18,861 nt of DNA from an uncultured Acetobacteraceae bacterium. GTDB lineage: Bacteria > Pseudomonadota > Alphaproteobacteria > Acetobacterales > Acetobacteraceae. The stretch spans positions 1 through 18,861 of the forward strand of contig CALGVL010000261.1 of assembly GCA_937930165.1 (NCBI GenBank), given 5' to 3'. Below the pieces are notes generated by a model. The model had not been told where the DNA came from. It ran no database searches and was given only the letters and a program-made list of their open reading frames with translations. Below, piece by piece: positions 6,790 to 14,243 of the stretch. Made by a program: the position numbers and the translations under genes. How positions within the stretch are numbered: position 1 is the stretch's first letter; every line of letters starts with the position of its first letter.

Positions 6790-8469
6790 ATGGACTCCCC
6801 CGCCGAGGCCGCGGAGGGCGCAGGCCGCGCCCTGTTGCGGCGCGAATCCCGTGTCCTCCGTAGTCGCGTGCTGCTTCCGGTCCTGCTCGGCCTGGCTGCC
6901 CTGTTCTGCGGCGTGGCGGGCGCCTGGCTGATGGCGCGGCTGCTTGCCGCCCTGCTCGGCCATCCGGGGGGCGACTGGACGGCGCTGGCGGGGGCCGCGG
7001 CGCTGGCCGTGCTCGGCGCTGCACTGGGCCTGGCGCAGGAGCGTGCCCAGCTTGCCGCCGGGGCGGCCGCCCGGACCCGGCTGCGCGATGCCGCCTTCGC
7101 CCGGCTGCTGGAACTCGGCCCCGCCGATCCCCGCGGCGTCGGCGAGCGCGCCTCCCTGGTCGTGGACCGGGTGGAGGCGCTGGACGGCTATTTCGGCCGC
7201 TGGCTTCCGGCGGCCTTCCTGGCCTTCCTGGGGCCGGTGCTGGTCACGGCGGCGGCGGCCTGGGCCGATTGGCGCAGCGGGCTGGTCCTGGCGGTAGCCG
7301 GCCTGCTCTACCCGGTGGTGATGGCGGTGACCGGCATCGGCACCGCGGCCGCCAGCCGGCGGCAATTCGATGCCCTGCAGCACCTCTCCGGCCGCTTCCT
7401 GGATCGGATGCGCGGCCTGCCGACCCTGGTGCTGTTCAACCGCCAGGAGGCCGAGGCCGAGGCCCTGGGCCAGGCAGCGACCGAACTCCGCAGCCGCACC
7501 ATGCGGGTGCTGCGCGTCGCTTTCCTCTCCACCACGGCGCTGGAACTGCTCTCCGCCGCCAGCCTGGCCCTGCTTGCCTGGCGCCATGCCGGGCTGCTCG
7601 GCCCCGGCGGGGCGGATCCGGCGCCGGCGCTGTTCTGCCTGCTGCTGGTACCGGCCTTCTTCCAGCCGCTCCGCGCCTTCTCCGCCGCCTATCACGACCG
7701 CCTCTCCGCCCAGGGCGCCGCCGCCGCCCTGGCGCCGCTGCTGCTTGAGGAGGGCGACCGCGGCCTCGCTCTGGAGGAGATCCCGCCCCGTGTCGTGGTG
7801 ACCTTCAGCGATGTGCGGCTGAGCTACGACCCGGCGCGGCCGCCGGCGCTGGACGGGCTCTCCTTCCGGGTCAATGCCGGGGAGACGCTGGTGCTGGCCG
7901 GACCATCCGGCGCCGGGAAAAGCTCCGTGCTGCGCCTGCTGATGGGCTTCGCCCGGCCGGATGGCGGCCGCATCGCCATCAACGGCCGGGACGCGACCGC
8001 ACTGCGCCCTGCGGAGCTGCGCCGGCTTTCCGCCTATGTCGGGCAGAAGCCGCATCTCTTCCGCGCCTCGATCCGGGAGAACATCCGCTTTGCCCGGCCG
8101 GAGGCCGATGACGCGGCCGTGGAGGCCGCGGCCGCCGCGGCCCGCGTCACCGATTTCGCCGCCAGCCTGCCGCAAGGGCTGGACACGCTGGTGGGCGAGG
8201 GGGGCTGGGGCCTCTCGGGCGGCCAGGCGCAGCGCGTGGCCCTGGCCCGCGCCTTCCTGCGCGACCGGCCCCTGGTGTTGCTGGACGAGCCGACAGCGCA
8301 TCTCGACCCCGGCACCGAGGCCGAGGTGATCGAGAGCCTGCAGCGCCTCTGCCTCGGCCGCACCGCCATCATCGCCAGCCACTCCGGCGCGGCGCGGGCC
8401 CGCCTTGGCCGGGTGCTGGAGATCGAGGCGGGCCGGGTTGCCGGCGCGCCGCAGCAGGCACGGGTCTGA
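6790..8469 (+). CDS. cydD: Cytochrome bd assembly ABC transporter, subunit CydD
   Basis: One half of the heterodimeric inner-membrane ABC transporter CydDC, required to assemble cytochrome bd oxidase. In E. coli it has been assigned export of glutathione and cysteine, with haem handling also proposed. It has 559 residues: a six-helix membrane domain (about 25-300) with FDALQHLSGRFLDRMRGLPT and FFQPLRAFSAAYHDRLSAQG, both characteristic of CydD, then the ATPase. Walker A GPSGAGKSS is at 371-379, signature LSGGQ at 475-479, Walker B VLLDEPTAHLD with Asp499 and Glu500, and the switch histidine is in IASHS. All catalytic motifs are intact. The Shine-Dalgarno is weak. cydC begins 5 bases after its stop. 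Confidence 0.94.
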   Translation: MDSPAEAAEGAGRALLRRESRVLRSRVLLPVLLGLAALFCGVAGAWLMARLLAALLGHPGGDWTALAGAAALAVLGAALGLAQERAQLAAGAAARTRLRDAAFARLLELGPADPRGVGERASLVVDRVEALDGYFGRWLPAAFLAFLGPVLVTAAAAWADWRSGLVLAVAGLLYPVVMAVTGIGTAAASRRQFDALQHLSGRFLDRMRGLPTLVLFNRQEAEAEALGQAATELRSRTMRVLRVAFLSTTALELLSAASLALLAWRHAGLLGPGGADPAPALFCLLLVPAFFQPLRAFSAAYHDRLSAQGAAAALAPLLLEEGDRGLALEEIPPRVVVTFSDVRLSYDPARPPALDGLSFRVNAGETLVLAGPSGAGKSSVLRLLMGFARPDGGRIAINGRDATALRPAELRRLSAYVGQKPHLFRASIRENIRFARPEADDAAVEAAAAAARVTDFAASLPQGLDTLVGEGGWGLSGGQAQRVALARAFLRDRPLVLLDEPTAHLDPGTEAEVIESLQRLCLGRTAIIASHSGAARARLGRVLEIEAGRVAGAPQQARV

Positions 8470-8474
8470 GCGCG

Positions 8475-10121
8475 ATGTGGTCCGATCTCCTCCGGGTCCT
8501 GGGGCTGTGGCGGGCGCGGGCCGGCTGGCTGGTGCTGGGCTGCGCCCTGGCGGCGGCCTCGACCCTGCTCGGCCTGGCGCTGCTGGCCCTGGCCGGGCAG
8601 GGCGTGGCGGCGGCGCTGGGCGGCGCGGGTTTCGGCGGCGGGCTGGCGCTGCTCCTGCTGCGGCCACTGGTGGTGCTGCGCCCGGCGGCGCGCTGGATCG
8701 AGCGCATGGCGACCCATGCTGCCACCTTCCGTGCCCTGGCCGATACCCGCGTCTGGTTCTTCCGCCGCCTGGCGGACCGGCTGCCCGCCGGCATCGGCCT
8801 GCGCCGGTCCGGCGACCTGCTGGGGCGGCTGGTGGCGGATGTAGAGGCCCTGGACGGACTCTATCTCCGCGCCATCGTGCCGGGTGTGGCGGCGCTGGCC
8901 GTGGTGCTGGCGGTGGCGCTGCTGCTCGGCGCCGCGCCGGTGCTGGCGGCGGTCGTGGCGCTGCCCCTGGCCTTGGCCTTGCTGCTGCCCCTGCTGCTGG
9001 CGCCTGCCGCGGCGCGGGCGGCCGGCGACATCGCCCGGGCCCAGGGCGGGCTGCGCGCCGCCGCAGCCGATGCCTTCATCGGCATCGAGGACACCCTGGC
9101 CGCCAATGCCGAAGGGCGGGCCGGCGCTGCATTGGCGCGGGAAGGCGGGTCGCTTGCCGCCGCGCAGCAGCGTTTGGCCTGGCGCGGTGCCCTGGCCGGC
9201 ACGGCCGGGTCGCTGCTGGCGCAGGCGGCACTGCTCGGGGCGCTGGGCTGGGGGCTGGCGGCCGGCGGATCCGGCGCTGCCCTGACCGTGCTGGCGCTGT
9301 TCCTGGCGGTGGCGGCGGCGGAGCCGCTCGGCATTATGCCGCGCGCCGGGGCCGCGCTCGCCGCCGCCGGGGCCGGTGCGCGCCGGCTGTTCGAGGCCGC
9401 GGATGCCCCGCCCCCGGTCGCCGAACCCGCCACCCCGGCCGAGGAGCCGGGGGGCTACGCCATCCGCTTCGAGGGCGTGGATTTCGCCTGGGCCCCCGAC
9501 CGGCCGCCGGTCTTCGAGGGGCTCGAACTGGACATCCCGGAAGGGACGCGGCTGGCCCTGCTCGGACCTTCGGGGATCGGCAAGTCCAGCCTCGTTGCGC
9601 TGCTGCTGAAGCTGGCAGCGCCGCAGGCCGGGCGGATCCCCCTGGGCGGGGTGGACATCGCCAATCTGCCGGCCGATTTCGTCCGCCGCCGCATCGCCTG
9701 CCTGACCCAGGATGCGCGGCTGTTCGATGACAGCATCGCCGCCAATCTTCGCATCGCCGCGCCGCTGGCGCCCGATGCCGCGCTGTGGCGGGCGCTGGAC
9801 CGCGCCGGCATCGGCGAGTTGGTGCGCGCCCTGCCGGAAGGGCTTGCGACCCAATGCGGGGAGGGTGGGGCGCGCTTCTCCGGCGGCCAGGCGCGGCGGC
9901 TGGCCCTGGCGCGGGTTCTGCTCACCGCTGCCCCGGTGCTGATCCTGGATGAACCGACTGCCGGCCTGGACGCGGAGACCGAGCGCGCCTTCCTGGAGAC
10001 GCTGGAGGAGGTGACCGCCGGCCGCACCGTCATCCTGGTCACGCACCGGCTGACCGGCGTGGAGCGGCCGACGCGAATCCTGCGCCTGGCGGGCGGACGG
10101 GCGTTGCCGGCGGCCGGGTAG
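8475..10121 (+). CDS. cydC: Cytochrome bd assembly ABC transporter, subunit CydC
   Basis: Partner half-transporter of CydD; both are needed for the periplasmic redox and haem conditions that cytochrome bd assembly requires. It has 548 residues. The membrane domain (about 15-300) is extremely rich in Leu and Ala, reflecting GC bias. CydC-type landmarks include RWIERMATHAATFRALADTR and the long helix ending in LRRSGDLLGRLVADVEALD. The ATPase has Walker A GPSGIGKSS at 364-372, signature FSGGQ at 468-472 (Phe replacing the usual Leu), Walker B LILDEPTAGLD with Asp492 and Glu493, and the switch histidine in VTHR. Its stop codon lies within a strong hairpin at 10114-10134. cydAB is not in the window, so the oxidase it serves is encoded elsewhere. 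Confidence 0.93.
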   Translation: MWSDLLRVLGLWRARAGWLVLGCALAAASTLLGLALLALAGQGVAAALGGAGFGGGLALLLLRPLVVLRPAARWIERMATHAATFRALADTRVWFFRRLADRLPAGIGLRRSGDLLGRLVADVEALDGLYLRAIVPGVAALAVVLAVALLLGAAPVLAAVVALPLALALLLPLLLAPAAARAAGDIARAQGGLRAAAADAFIGIEDTLAANAEGRAGAALAREGGSLAAAQQRLAWRGALAGTAGSLLAQAALLGALGWGLAAGGSGAALTVLALFLAVAAAEPLGIMPRAGAALAAAGAGARRLFEAADAPPPVAEPATPAEEPGGYAIRFEGVDFAWAPDRPPVFEGLELDIPEGTRLALLGPSGIGKSSLVALLLKLAAPQAGRIPLGGVDIANLPADFVRRRIACLTQDARLFDDSIAANLRIAAPLAPDAALWRALDRAGIGELVRALPEGLATQCGEGGARFSGGQARRLALARVLLTAAPVLILDEPTAGLDAETERAFLETLEEVTAGRTVILVTHRLTGVERPTRILRLAGGRALPAAG

Positions 10122-10134
10122 GCGCCCTGCCCGG
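10114..10134 (+). terminator. Hairpin at the cydC stop codon, probable terminator
   Basis: CCGGGTAGG (10114-10122) pairs with CCTGCCCGG (10126-10134) across a 3-base loop. As RNA this is a 9-bp stem with one G-U wobble, and it includes the cydC stop codon. It lies between the convergent cydC and hsp20 genes. There is no T tract, so a standard intrinsic terminator is not proven; in a high-GC genome such stems may stop transcription poorly or protect the 3' end. Confidence 0.45.
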
Positions 10135-10145
10135 TCCCGTTCCCG

Positions 10146-10664
10146 CTAGGGGTTGCCGCTGCCCTGGGCCGATGGGCCGGCCTGGGTCTGCTGCTGCCCG
10201 CTGCTGCTCTGGATCTGGATGCGGTTGGTCCTCGTCTCGCCTTGCTGCGGCCGCGGAAGCATCACATGCAGCACGCCCTTGTCGAAATTGGCAGTGACGC
10301 TGCCGGGATCGGGGGCGTAGGGCAGGCGCAGGCTGCGCTGGAAGCTGCCGTAGCTGCGCTCCTGCATGTGCAGGCCGCGCTGGTCGGATTGCCGCTCCTC
10401 CCGCTTCTCGCCCCGGATGGTCAGCACGTCGTTGTCCAGCGACAGCTCGATGTCATTCTCGGAGACGCCGGGCAGTTCGGCGGTCAGTTCCAGCCCCTGG
10501 TTCGTCTCCCTGACGTCGAGGCTGGGAACATAGCCGAGGGCGGTGCGGAATCCGGGGGCGCCGCGGAACACGTCCTCCACCACCCGGCCGAGTTCGCGCT
10601 GAAGCTGCATGAAGGGGTCGTCGCGGGTCAGGTCGTTCCGGTTCGCCAGGAAACGGGAGAGCAT
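10146..10664 (-). CDS. Small heat-shock protein, Hsp20/alpha-crystallin family
   Basis: ATP-independent holdase chaperone of 172 residues that binds unfolding proteins in the cytoplasm as oligomers. The N-terminal arm (1-45) contains the FMQLQREL helix. The alpha-crystallin domain (about 46-150) begins PSLDVRETNQGLELTAELPGV and ends with the family signature ANFDKGVLHVMLPR. A C-terminal IQI (I-x-I motif), used for oligomer assembly, follows within NRIQIQ, then a Gln/Ser-rich tail. The start has an excellent Shine-Dalgarno, AAGGAGG, placed in a small hairpin loop. It stands alone, convergent with cydC and divergent from the radical SAM gene. A heat-shock promoter would be expected, but I could not identify one with confidence. 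Confidence 0.95.
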   Translation of the reverse strand: MLSRFLANRNDLTRDDPFMQLQRELGRVVEDVFRGAPGFRTALGYVPSLDVRETNQGLELTAELPGVSENDIELSLDNDVLTIRGEKREERQSDQRGLHMQERSYGSFQRSLRLPYAPDPGSVTANFDKGVLHVMLPRPQQGETRTNRIQIQSSSGQQQTQAGPSAQGSGNP

Positions 10665-10680
10665 GCGAACCTCCTTTCGC
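10665..10680 (-). promoter_or_regulatory. Ribosome-binding site of hsp20 in a hairpin loop
   Basis: On the minus strand the 16 bases before the ATG read GCGAAAGGAGGTTCGC. GCGAA and TTCGC form a perfect 5-bp stem, leaving exactly AGGAGG, the anti-16S-pairing core, as a hexaloop. The ATG begins at the next base. This may be a translational control element such as an RNA thermometer, or simply an exposed strong binding site. It does not match the ROSE or fourU layouts, where the Shine-Dalgarno is itself paired. Confidence 0.5.
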
Positions 10681-10773
10681 TCTGTTCATCCGGTGACGCG
10701 GGGATGGACGCCCCACATCCAGCCAAGCGCGGCGCGGAGGGCCAAGCTGCACGGCGAACGAAAACGGATCCGT

Positions 10774-10781
10774 GATAGGCT
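10774..10781 (+). promoter_or_regulatory. Candidate -10 element for the radical SAM gene
   Basis: GATAGGCT (10774-10781) lies 70 bases before the GTG start of the radical SAM gene. The same GATAGGC core occurs at 1600, 6780 and 14244, each upstream of a plus-strand gene. TAGGCT keeps the T-A-x-x-x-T frame of a sigma-70 -10 hexamer. No convincing -35 lies 16-18 bases upstream, so this is tentative. Confidence 0.3.
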
Positions 10782-10850
10782 GCATCCGTCGCCCATCCCA
10801 CGGGTTCGGGCGAAACATGCAGCGCAACCCGATCCAGGAGACCGCCCCGC

Positions 10851-11807
10851 GTGTCAGCGCCGCTCCCTGCCCGCCGCAGCCTCGACTTGGCCAAATTCCG
10901 CGACCCGCATCTCACCGCGAAGGGAGAGCGCCGGGCGAGCGTGGCGCTGTCCGCGCTGCGGGTGCTCTGGGTGAACACCGGCACGCTCTGCAACATCACC
11001 TGCCGCAATTGCTACATCGAGAGCAGCCCGAGGAACGATGCCCTGGCCTATCTCTCGGCCGCGGAATTGGCGGAATACCTCGACGAGATCGCGCGTGACC
11101 GCCTGCCGGTGGAGGAGGTGGGCTTCACCGGCGGCGAGCCCTTCCTGAACCGCGAATTGCCGGCGATGCTGCGCGACGTGCTCTCGCGCGGCCACCGGGC
11201 GCTGGTGCTGACCAATGCGATGAAGCCCATGCGCAATCACGCCGCCGCGCTGCTGGCATTGCGCGCGGAATTCGGGAACCGGCTGACCATGCGCGTCAGC
11301 CTGGACCATTACGGCCCGTCCCTGCACGACCTGGAGCGGGGGGAGGGCAGCTTTGCCGCCGCGCTGGATGGCCTGATCTGGCTGGCGCGAAACCGCTTCC
11401 ACCTGCATGTCGCGGGCCGTCTTGCCTTCGGTGGGGAAGGAGAGGCGGCGCTGCGGGCGGGCTTCGGCCGTCTCTTCGCCGCGCATGGCATCCCGGTGGA
11501 CGCGCAGGATCCGGTGGCGCTGATGCTCTTCCCGGAGATGGATGCGGCGGCGGATGTTCCGGAGATCACCGAAGCCTGCTGGGGCATCCTGGGCAGAAGC
11601 CCGGATTCGGTGATGTGCGCCTCCGCCCGCATGGTGGTGAAGCGCCGGGGCGCCACCCGGCCTGCGGTGGTCGCCTGCACCCTGGTGCCCTACGATCCAC
11701 AATTCGAGCTGGGCGCCACCCTGGCCGAGGCATCGCGGCCGGTGCCGCTGAACCACCCGTATTGCGCCAAATTCTGCGTCCTGGGTGGCGCCGCCTGCTC
11801 GCGCTGA
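10851..11807 (+). CDS. Radical SAM protein of unknown function with C-terminal cysteine cluster
   Basis: A 318-residue radical S-adenosylmethionine enzyme; the substrate is unknown. The cluster-binding motif CNITCRNC (Cys47, Cys51, Cys54) fits CxxxCxxC, followed by GFTGGEPFLNRELP, the glycine-rich SAM-binding strand. The core barrel runs to about 230. The C-terminal third has six further cysteines: 243, 256 (MCASARMVVKRRG), 276 (ACTLVPYDPQFELG), 305, 309 and 316. The last three form C-x3-C-x6-C at the end (HPYCAKFCVLGGAACSR). This suggests one auxiliary Fe-S cluster, as in SPASM or twitch enzymes, but the spacing is not a standard SPASM. I recall similar uncharacterised proteins in alphaproteobacteria. 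The start is GTG at 10851 with GGAG upstream; no peptide substrate gene is seen beside it. Confidence 0.85.
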   Translation: MSAPLPARRSLDLAKFRDPHLTAKGERRASVALSALRVLWVNTGTLCNITCRNCYIESSPRNDALAYLSAAELAEYLDEIARDRLPVEEVGFTGGEPFLNRELPAMLRDVLSRGHRALVLTNAMKPMRNHAAALLALRAEFGNRLTMRVSLDHYGPSLHDLERGEGSFAAALDGLIWLARNRFHLHVAGRLAFGGEGEAALRAGFGRLFAAHGIPVDAQDPVALMLFPEMDAAADVPEITEACWGILGRSPDSVMCASARMVVKRRGATRPAVVACTLVPYDPQFELGATLAEASRPVPLNHPYCAKFCVLGGAACSR

Positions 11808-11821
11808 GACCGCGGGGCTGA

Positions 11822-11833
11822 CGGGCCGGCCCG
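11822..11833. repeat. 12-bp GC palindrome upstream of the OmpA-like lipoprotein gene
   Basis: CGGGCCGGCCCG is a perfect 12-bp palindrome, 15 bases after the radical SAM stop codon and just before a candidate -35 box. It may be an operator or chance; at this G+C content such palindromes arise readily. Confidence 0.25.
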
Positions 11834-11839
11834 GGCTGG

Positions 11840-11868
11840 TTGACGTCTTCGCGGCTTTACGGACTGAT
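11840..11868 (+). promoter_or_regulatory. Candidate promoter for the OmpA-like lipoprotein gene
   Basis: TTGACG at 11840-11845 is a near-perfect -35 box. ACTGAT at 11863-11868, spaced by 17 bases, is a poor -10. A start site near 11875 would give a leader of about 22 bases to the ATG at 11897, with CGGAG as Shine-Dalgarno. The -35 is convincing, the -10 is not. Confidence 0.35.
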
Positions 11869-11896
11869 CCGGGAGAAACCCGAACCGGAGTCGCCC

Positions 11897-12289
11897 ATGC
11901 GTCGACGCATCCTCCTCGCTGCCCTCCTGCCCGCCCTGGCCGCCTGCCAGCTGCCTCGGGACGAGGTGGCGCAGGGCCCGGTGCCGGTGGTCTTCTTCAC
12001 CGAGGACAGCGCTGCGCTCAATGATGACGGCCGGGCGGTGGTGGCCAGCGCGGCCAAGATCGCCAAGGCCAATCCCAATGCGCCGGTGACGGTGATGGGC
12101 TTCGCCGGGCCGGCCGGCAGCCAGGGCTACAACCAGGCCCTGTCCGATGCCCGCGCCCGCATGGTCGCCGATGCGTTGATTGCGGAAGGCGTCCCGGCCA
12201 GCCGCATCCAGATCCGCCCGCGCGGCCCCGTGCCCTTCGAGATGATTCCGACCGAGTCCCGCCGGGTGGAAATCCGCGTCGGCAGCTAG
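11897..12289 (+). CDS. Short OmpA-domain lipoprotein
   Basis: A 130-residue predicted lipoprotein: signal peptide, then lipobox LAAC with Cys17 as the lipid anchor, then a single OmpA C-terminal-like domain (about 30-130). Domain features are the VVFFTEDSAALNDDGRAVV strand and helix, YNQALSDARARMVADALI, and the closing RRVEIRV strand. Such domains normally bind diaminopimelate in peptidoglycan and tie the outer membrane to the wall. Here the usual G-H-T-D-x-x-G loop reads GFAGPAG (68-74), so the ligand-binding Asp is replaced by Gly71, while the conserved Arg (Arg86) is kept. Wall binding may be lost or changed. I took the ATG at 11897 because it gives a clean signal peptide; an in-frame start at 11840 would bury it. 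Confidence 0.85.
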   Translation: MRRRILLAALLPALAACQLPRDEVAQGPVPVVFFTEDSAALNDDGRAVVASAAKIAKANPNAPVTVMGFAGPAGSQGYNQALSDARARMVADALIAEGVPASRIQIRPRGPVPFEMIPTESRRVEIRVGS

Positions 12290-12307
12290 GTTCCCGGCCG
12301 TTTCATT

Positions 12308-12359
12308 CCATGCCGGCGGCTGACGCTGCCGCCTTGGCATGGCATGACGCCGCCATGCC
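12308..12359 (+). promoter_or_regulatory. Two overlapping hairpins between the lipoprotein gene and recQ
   Basis: Hairpin 1: CCATGCCGGCGGC (12308-12320) pairs with GCCGCC plus GGCATGG (12328-12342), a 13-bp stem with a 2-base TT bulge and a 7-base loop. Hairpin 2: GGCATG (12341-12346) pairs with CATGCC (12354-12359) across a 7-base loop, covering the ATG at 12355. They share bases 12341-12342, so they compete. There is no T tract after hairpin 1. It could end the upstream transcript, or the pair could tune recQ translation. Confidence 0.4.
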
Positions 12360-14187
12360 CGATTCCCTGACCCCGGAGACCATCGGTGCGGATCCCGAGG
12401 AGGTCCTGCACCGGGTCTTCGGCCATACCAGCTTCCGCGGCCGGCAGGAGGAGATCGTCCGCCATGTCATGGCGGGCGGCTCCGGCCTTGTGCTGATGCC
12501 GACTGGCGGCGGCAAGTCGCTCTGCTACCAGGTGCCGGCGCTGTGCCGGCCGGGCCTCGGCGTCGTCGTCTCACCACTGATCGCGCTGATGGAGGACCAG
12601 GTGGCGGCCTTGCGCCAGCAGGGCGTCGCCGCCGCCGCCCTGCATTCCGACCTGCCGGAGGAAGCGGCGCGGGAGGTCCGGCGCGACCTGGCGCGGGGCG
12701 AGGTGAAGCTGCTCTATGTCTCTCCGGAACGGCTGACCCTGGAGGGCACGCTCTCCCGCCTGGCGGAACGGCGCCTTGCCCTCTTCGCGGTGGACGAGGC
12801 GCATTGCGTCAGCCAGTGGGGGCACCATTTCCGCCCGGAATATCGCGGCCTCGCCGTGCTGGCGGAGCGCTTCCCGGAGGTGCCGCGCCTTGCCCTGACC
12901 GCGACCGCCGATCCGCGGACGGTGGAGGACATCAGGGCGCAGCTCGGCCTGCTGGACTCGCCTGTCTTCCGCGGCGGCTTCGACCGGCCGAACATCCGCA
13001 TCACCGCCGAGCCGCGGGAGCAGGAGCGGGCGCAGCTCCGCGCCTTCATCAAGGCGGCGAGCGATGGCACCGGCGCCGGCATCGTCTATTGCGGCACCCG
13101 CGCCAAGACCGAGCAGACCGCCGAATGGCTGCGCGCCGACGGTCATGATGCGCTCTGCTTCCATGCCGGCATGGACCCGGAGGCGAAGCGGGAGGCACAT
13201 CGGCGCTTCGCTCGCGGCGATGCCGTCATCATGGCGGCAACCATCGCCTTCGGCATGGGCATCGACCGGCCGGATGTGCGTTGGGTGGCGCATCTCGACC
13301 TGCCACGCAGCCCGGAGAGCTGGTACCAGGAGATCGGCCGCGCCGGGCGGGACGGCGCCCCGGCGCGAGCCCTGCTGCTCTATGGCGCCGGCGACATCGC
13401 GCTCGCCCGCCACCGCATCGCCGAGAGCCCGGCGCCGGAGGAGCAGAAGCGCATCGAGCGGGCCCGGCTGGAAGCCATGGTCGCCATCGCCGAGGCCGCC
13501 ACCTGCCGTCGCCGCATCCTGCTGCGCTGCTTCGGGGAGGACGGCCCCGAGAATTGCGGCGCCTGCGATGCTTGCCTGAACCCGCCCAAGCTGTTCGACG
13601 GCACCATCCCGGCGCAGAAGCTGCTCTCCGCCGTGCTGCGCACCGGGCGGCGCTTCGGGCTCGGCCATATCATCGATGTCCTACGCGGGAGGCTGACCGA
13701 GAAGGTCGCGCAGTTCGCGCATGACCGCCTGCCCACCTTCGGGGTCGGCAAGGACCTGTCCGATGCCGCCTGGCGCGGGGTGGCGCGGCAATTGGTGGCC
13801 ATGGGCGCGCTCGACGTCGCCGTGGAGAGCCATGGCGAACTGGTGCCGCTGGAGGCGGCACGGCCGATTCTGAAGGGCGAGAGCAAGGTCCTGCTGCGGC
13901 AGGACACCCTGACCCGCCCCGCTGCCCGCGAGCGCACCGCGACCCGGAGCGCTGAGCCCGCCATGGCCGGCGACCCGCTCTTCGACGCCCTGCGCGCCTG
14001 GCGCAAGCGGGAGGCGGCGGAGCAGGGCGTGCCGGCCTATGTCATCTTCCAGAACGACACGCTGGAGGCGATCGCCGAGCGCCGGCCGGAGGATGCCGAG
14101 GAACTGGCCATGATCCCTGGCGTCGGCCGCAGCAAGCTGGAGCGCTATGCCGATGCGGTGCTGCGGCTGGTGCGCGAGCATGGTTGA
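12355..14187 (+). CDS. recQ: ATP-dependent DNA helicase RecQ
   Basis: A 3'-to-5' DNA helicase acting in recombination and fork repair; 610 residues from the ATG at 12355. Order of parts: Q-motif region SFRGRQEEI; Walker A TGGGKS with Lys54; DEAH at 147-150 followed by the RecQ-specific aromatic loop CVSQWGHHFRPEY; motif VI QEIGRAGRDG; then the zinc site with Cys384, Cys401, Cys404 and Cys407, matching E. coli positions 380, 397, 400 and 403. The winged-helix RQC domain follows (about 420-520), and a C-terminal HRDC domain (about 537-608, with ELAMIPGVGRSKLERY). All key residues are present. An upstream ATG at 12310 is in frame, but it lies inside a strong hairpin and would add an untypical Ala-rich tail, so I prefer 12355. 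Neither start has a strong Shine-Dalgarno. Confidence 0.96.
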   Translation: MPDSLTPETIGADPEEVLHRVFGHTSFRGRQEEIVRHVMAGGSGLVLMPTGGGKSLCYQVPALCRPGLGVVVSPLIALMEDQVAALRQQGVAAAALHSDLPEEAAREVRRDLARGEVKLLYVSPERLTLEGTLSRLAERRLALFAVDEAHCVSQWGHHFRPEYRGLAVLAERFPEVPRLALTATADPRTVEDIRAQLGLLDSPVFRGGFDRPNIRITAEPREQERAQLRAFIKAASDGTGAGIVYCGTRAKTEQTAEWLRADGHDALCFHAGMDPEAKREAHRRFARGDAVIMAATIAFGMGIDRPDVRWVAHLDLPRSPESWYQEIGRAGRDGAPARALLLYGAGDIALARHRIAESPAPEEQKRIERARLEAMVAIAEAATCRRRILLRCFGEDGPENCGACDACLNPPKLFDGTIPAQKLLSAVLRTGRRFGLGHIIDVLRGRLTEKVAQFAHDRLPTFGVGKDLSDAAWRGVARQLVAMGALDVAVESHGELVPLEAARPILKGESKVLLRQDTLTRPAARERTATRSAEPAMAGDPLFDALRAWRKREAAEQGVPAYVIFQNDTLEAIAERRPEDAEELAMIPGVGRSKLERYADAVLRLVREHG

Positions 14188-14243
14188 GCGCCAAGGGCCA
14201 GATTGAAAAGCGAGCGCCGGCTTTCCCCCTGATGGGCAACAGG

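Noticed and set aside
6646..10046. Two very long open frames (673 and 670 codons) antisense to cydD and cydC, and similar long shadows elsewhere
   Set aside because: They lie opposite or out of frame with genes that have full conserved motifs, and their translations are low-complexity (Arg, Gly, Ala, Pro, Gln rich) without domains. At about 70% G+C, stop codons are rare in shadow frames.
10681..10770. A heat-shock (RpoH-type) promoter for hsp20 on the minus strand
   Set aside because: CTTGG-like and CCCC-containing stretches exist, but spacing and bases do not match the consensus well enough to claim one.
14203..14228. A terminator-like AAAGC/GCTTT pair after recQ
   Set aside because: Only about five base pairs and no T tract; weaker than expected by chance in this composition.
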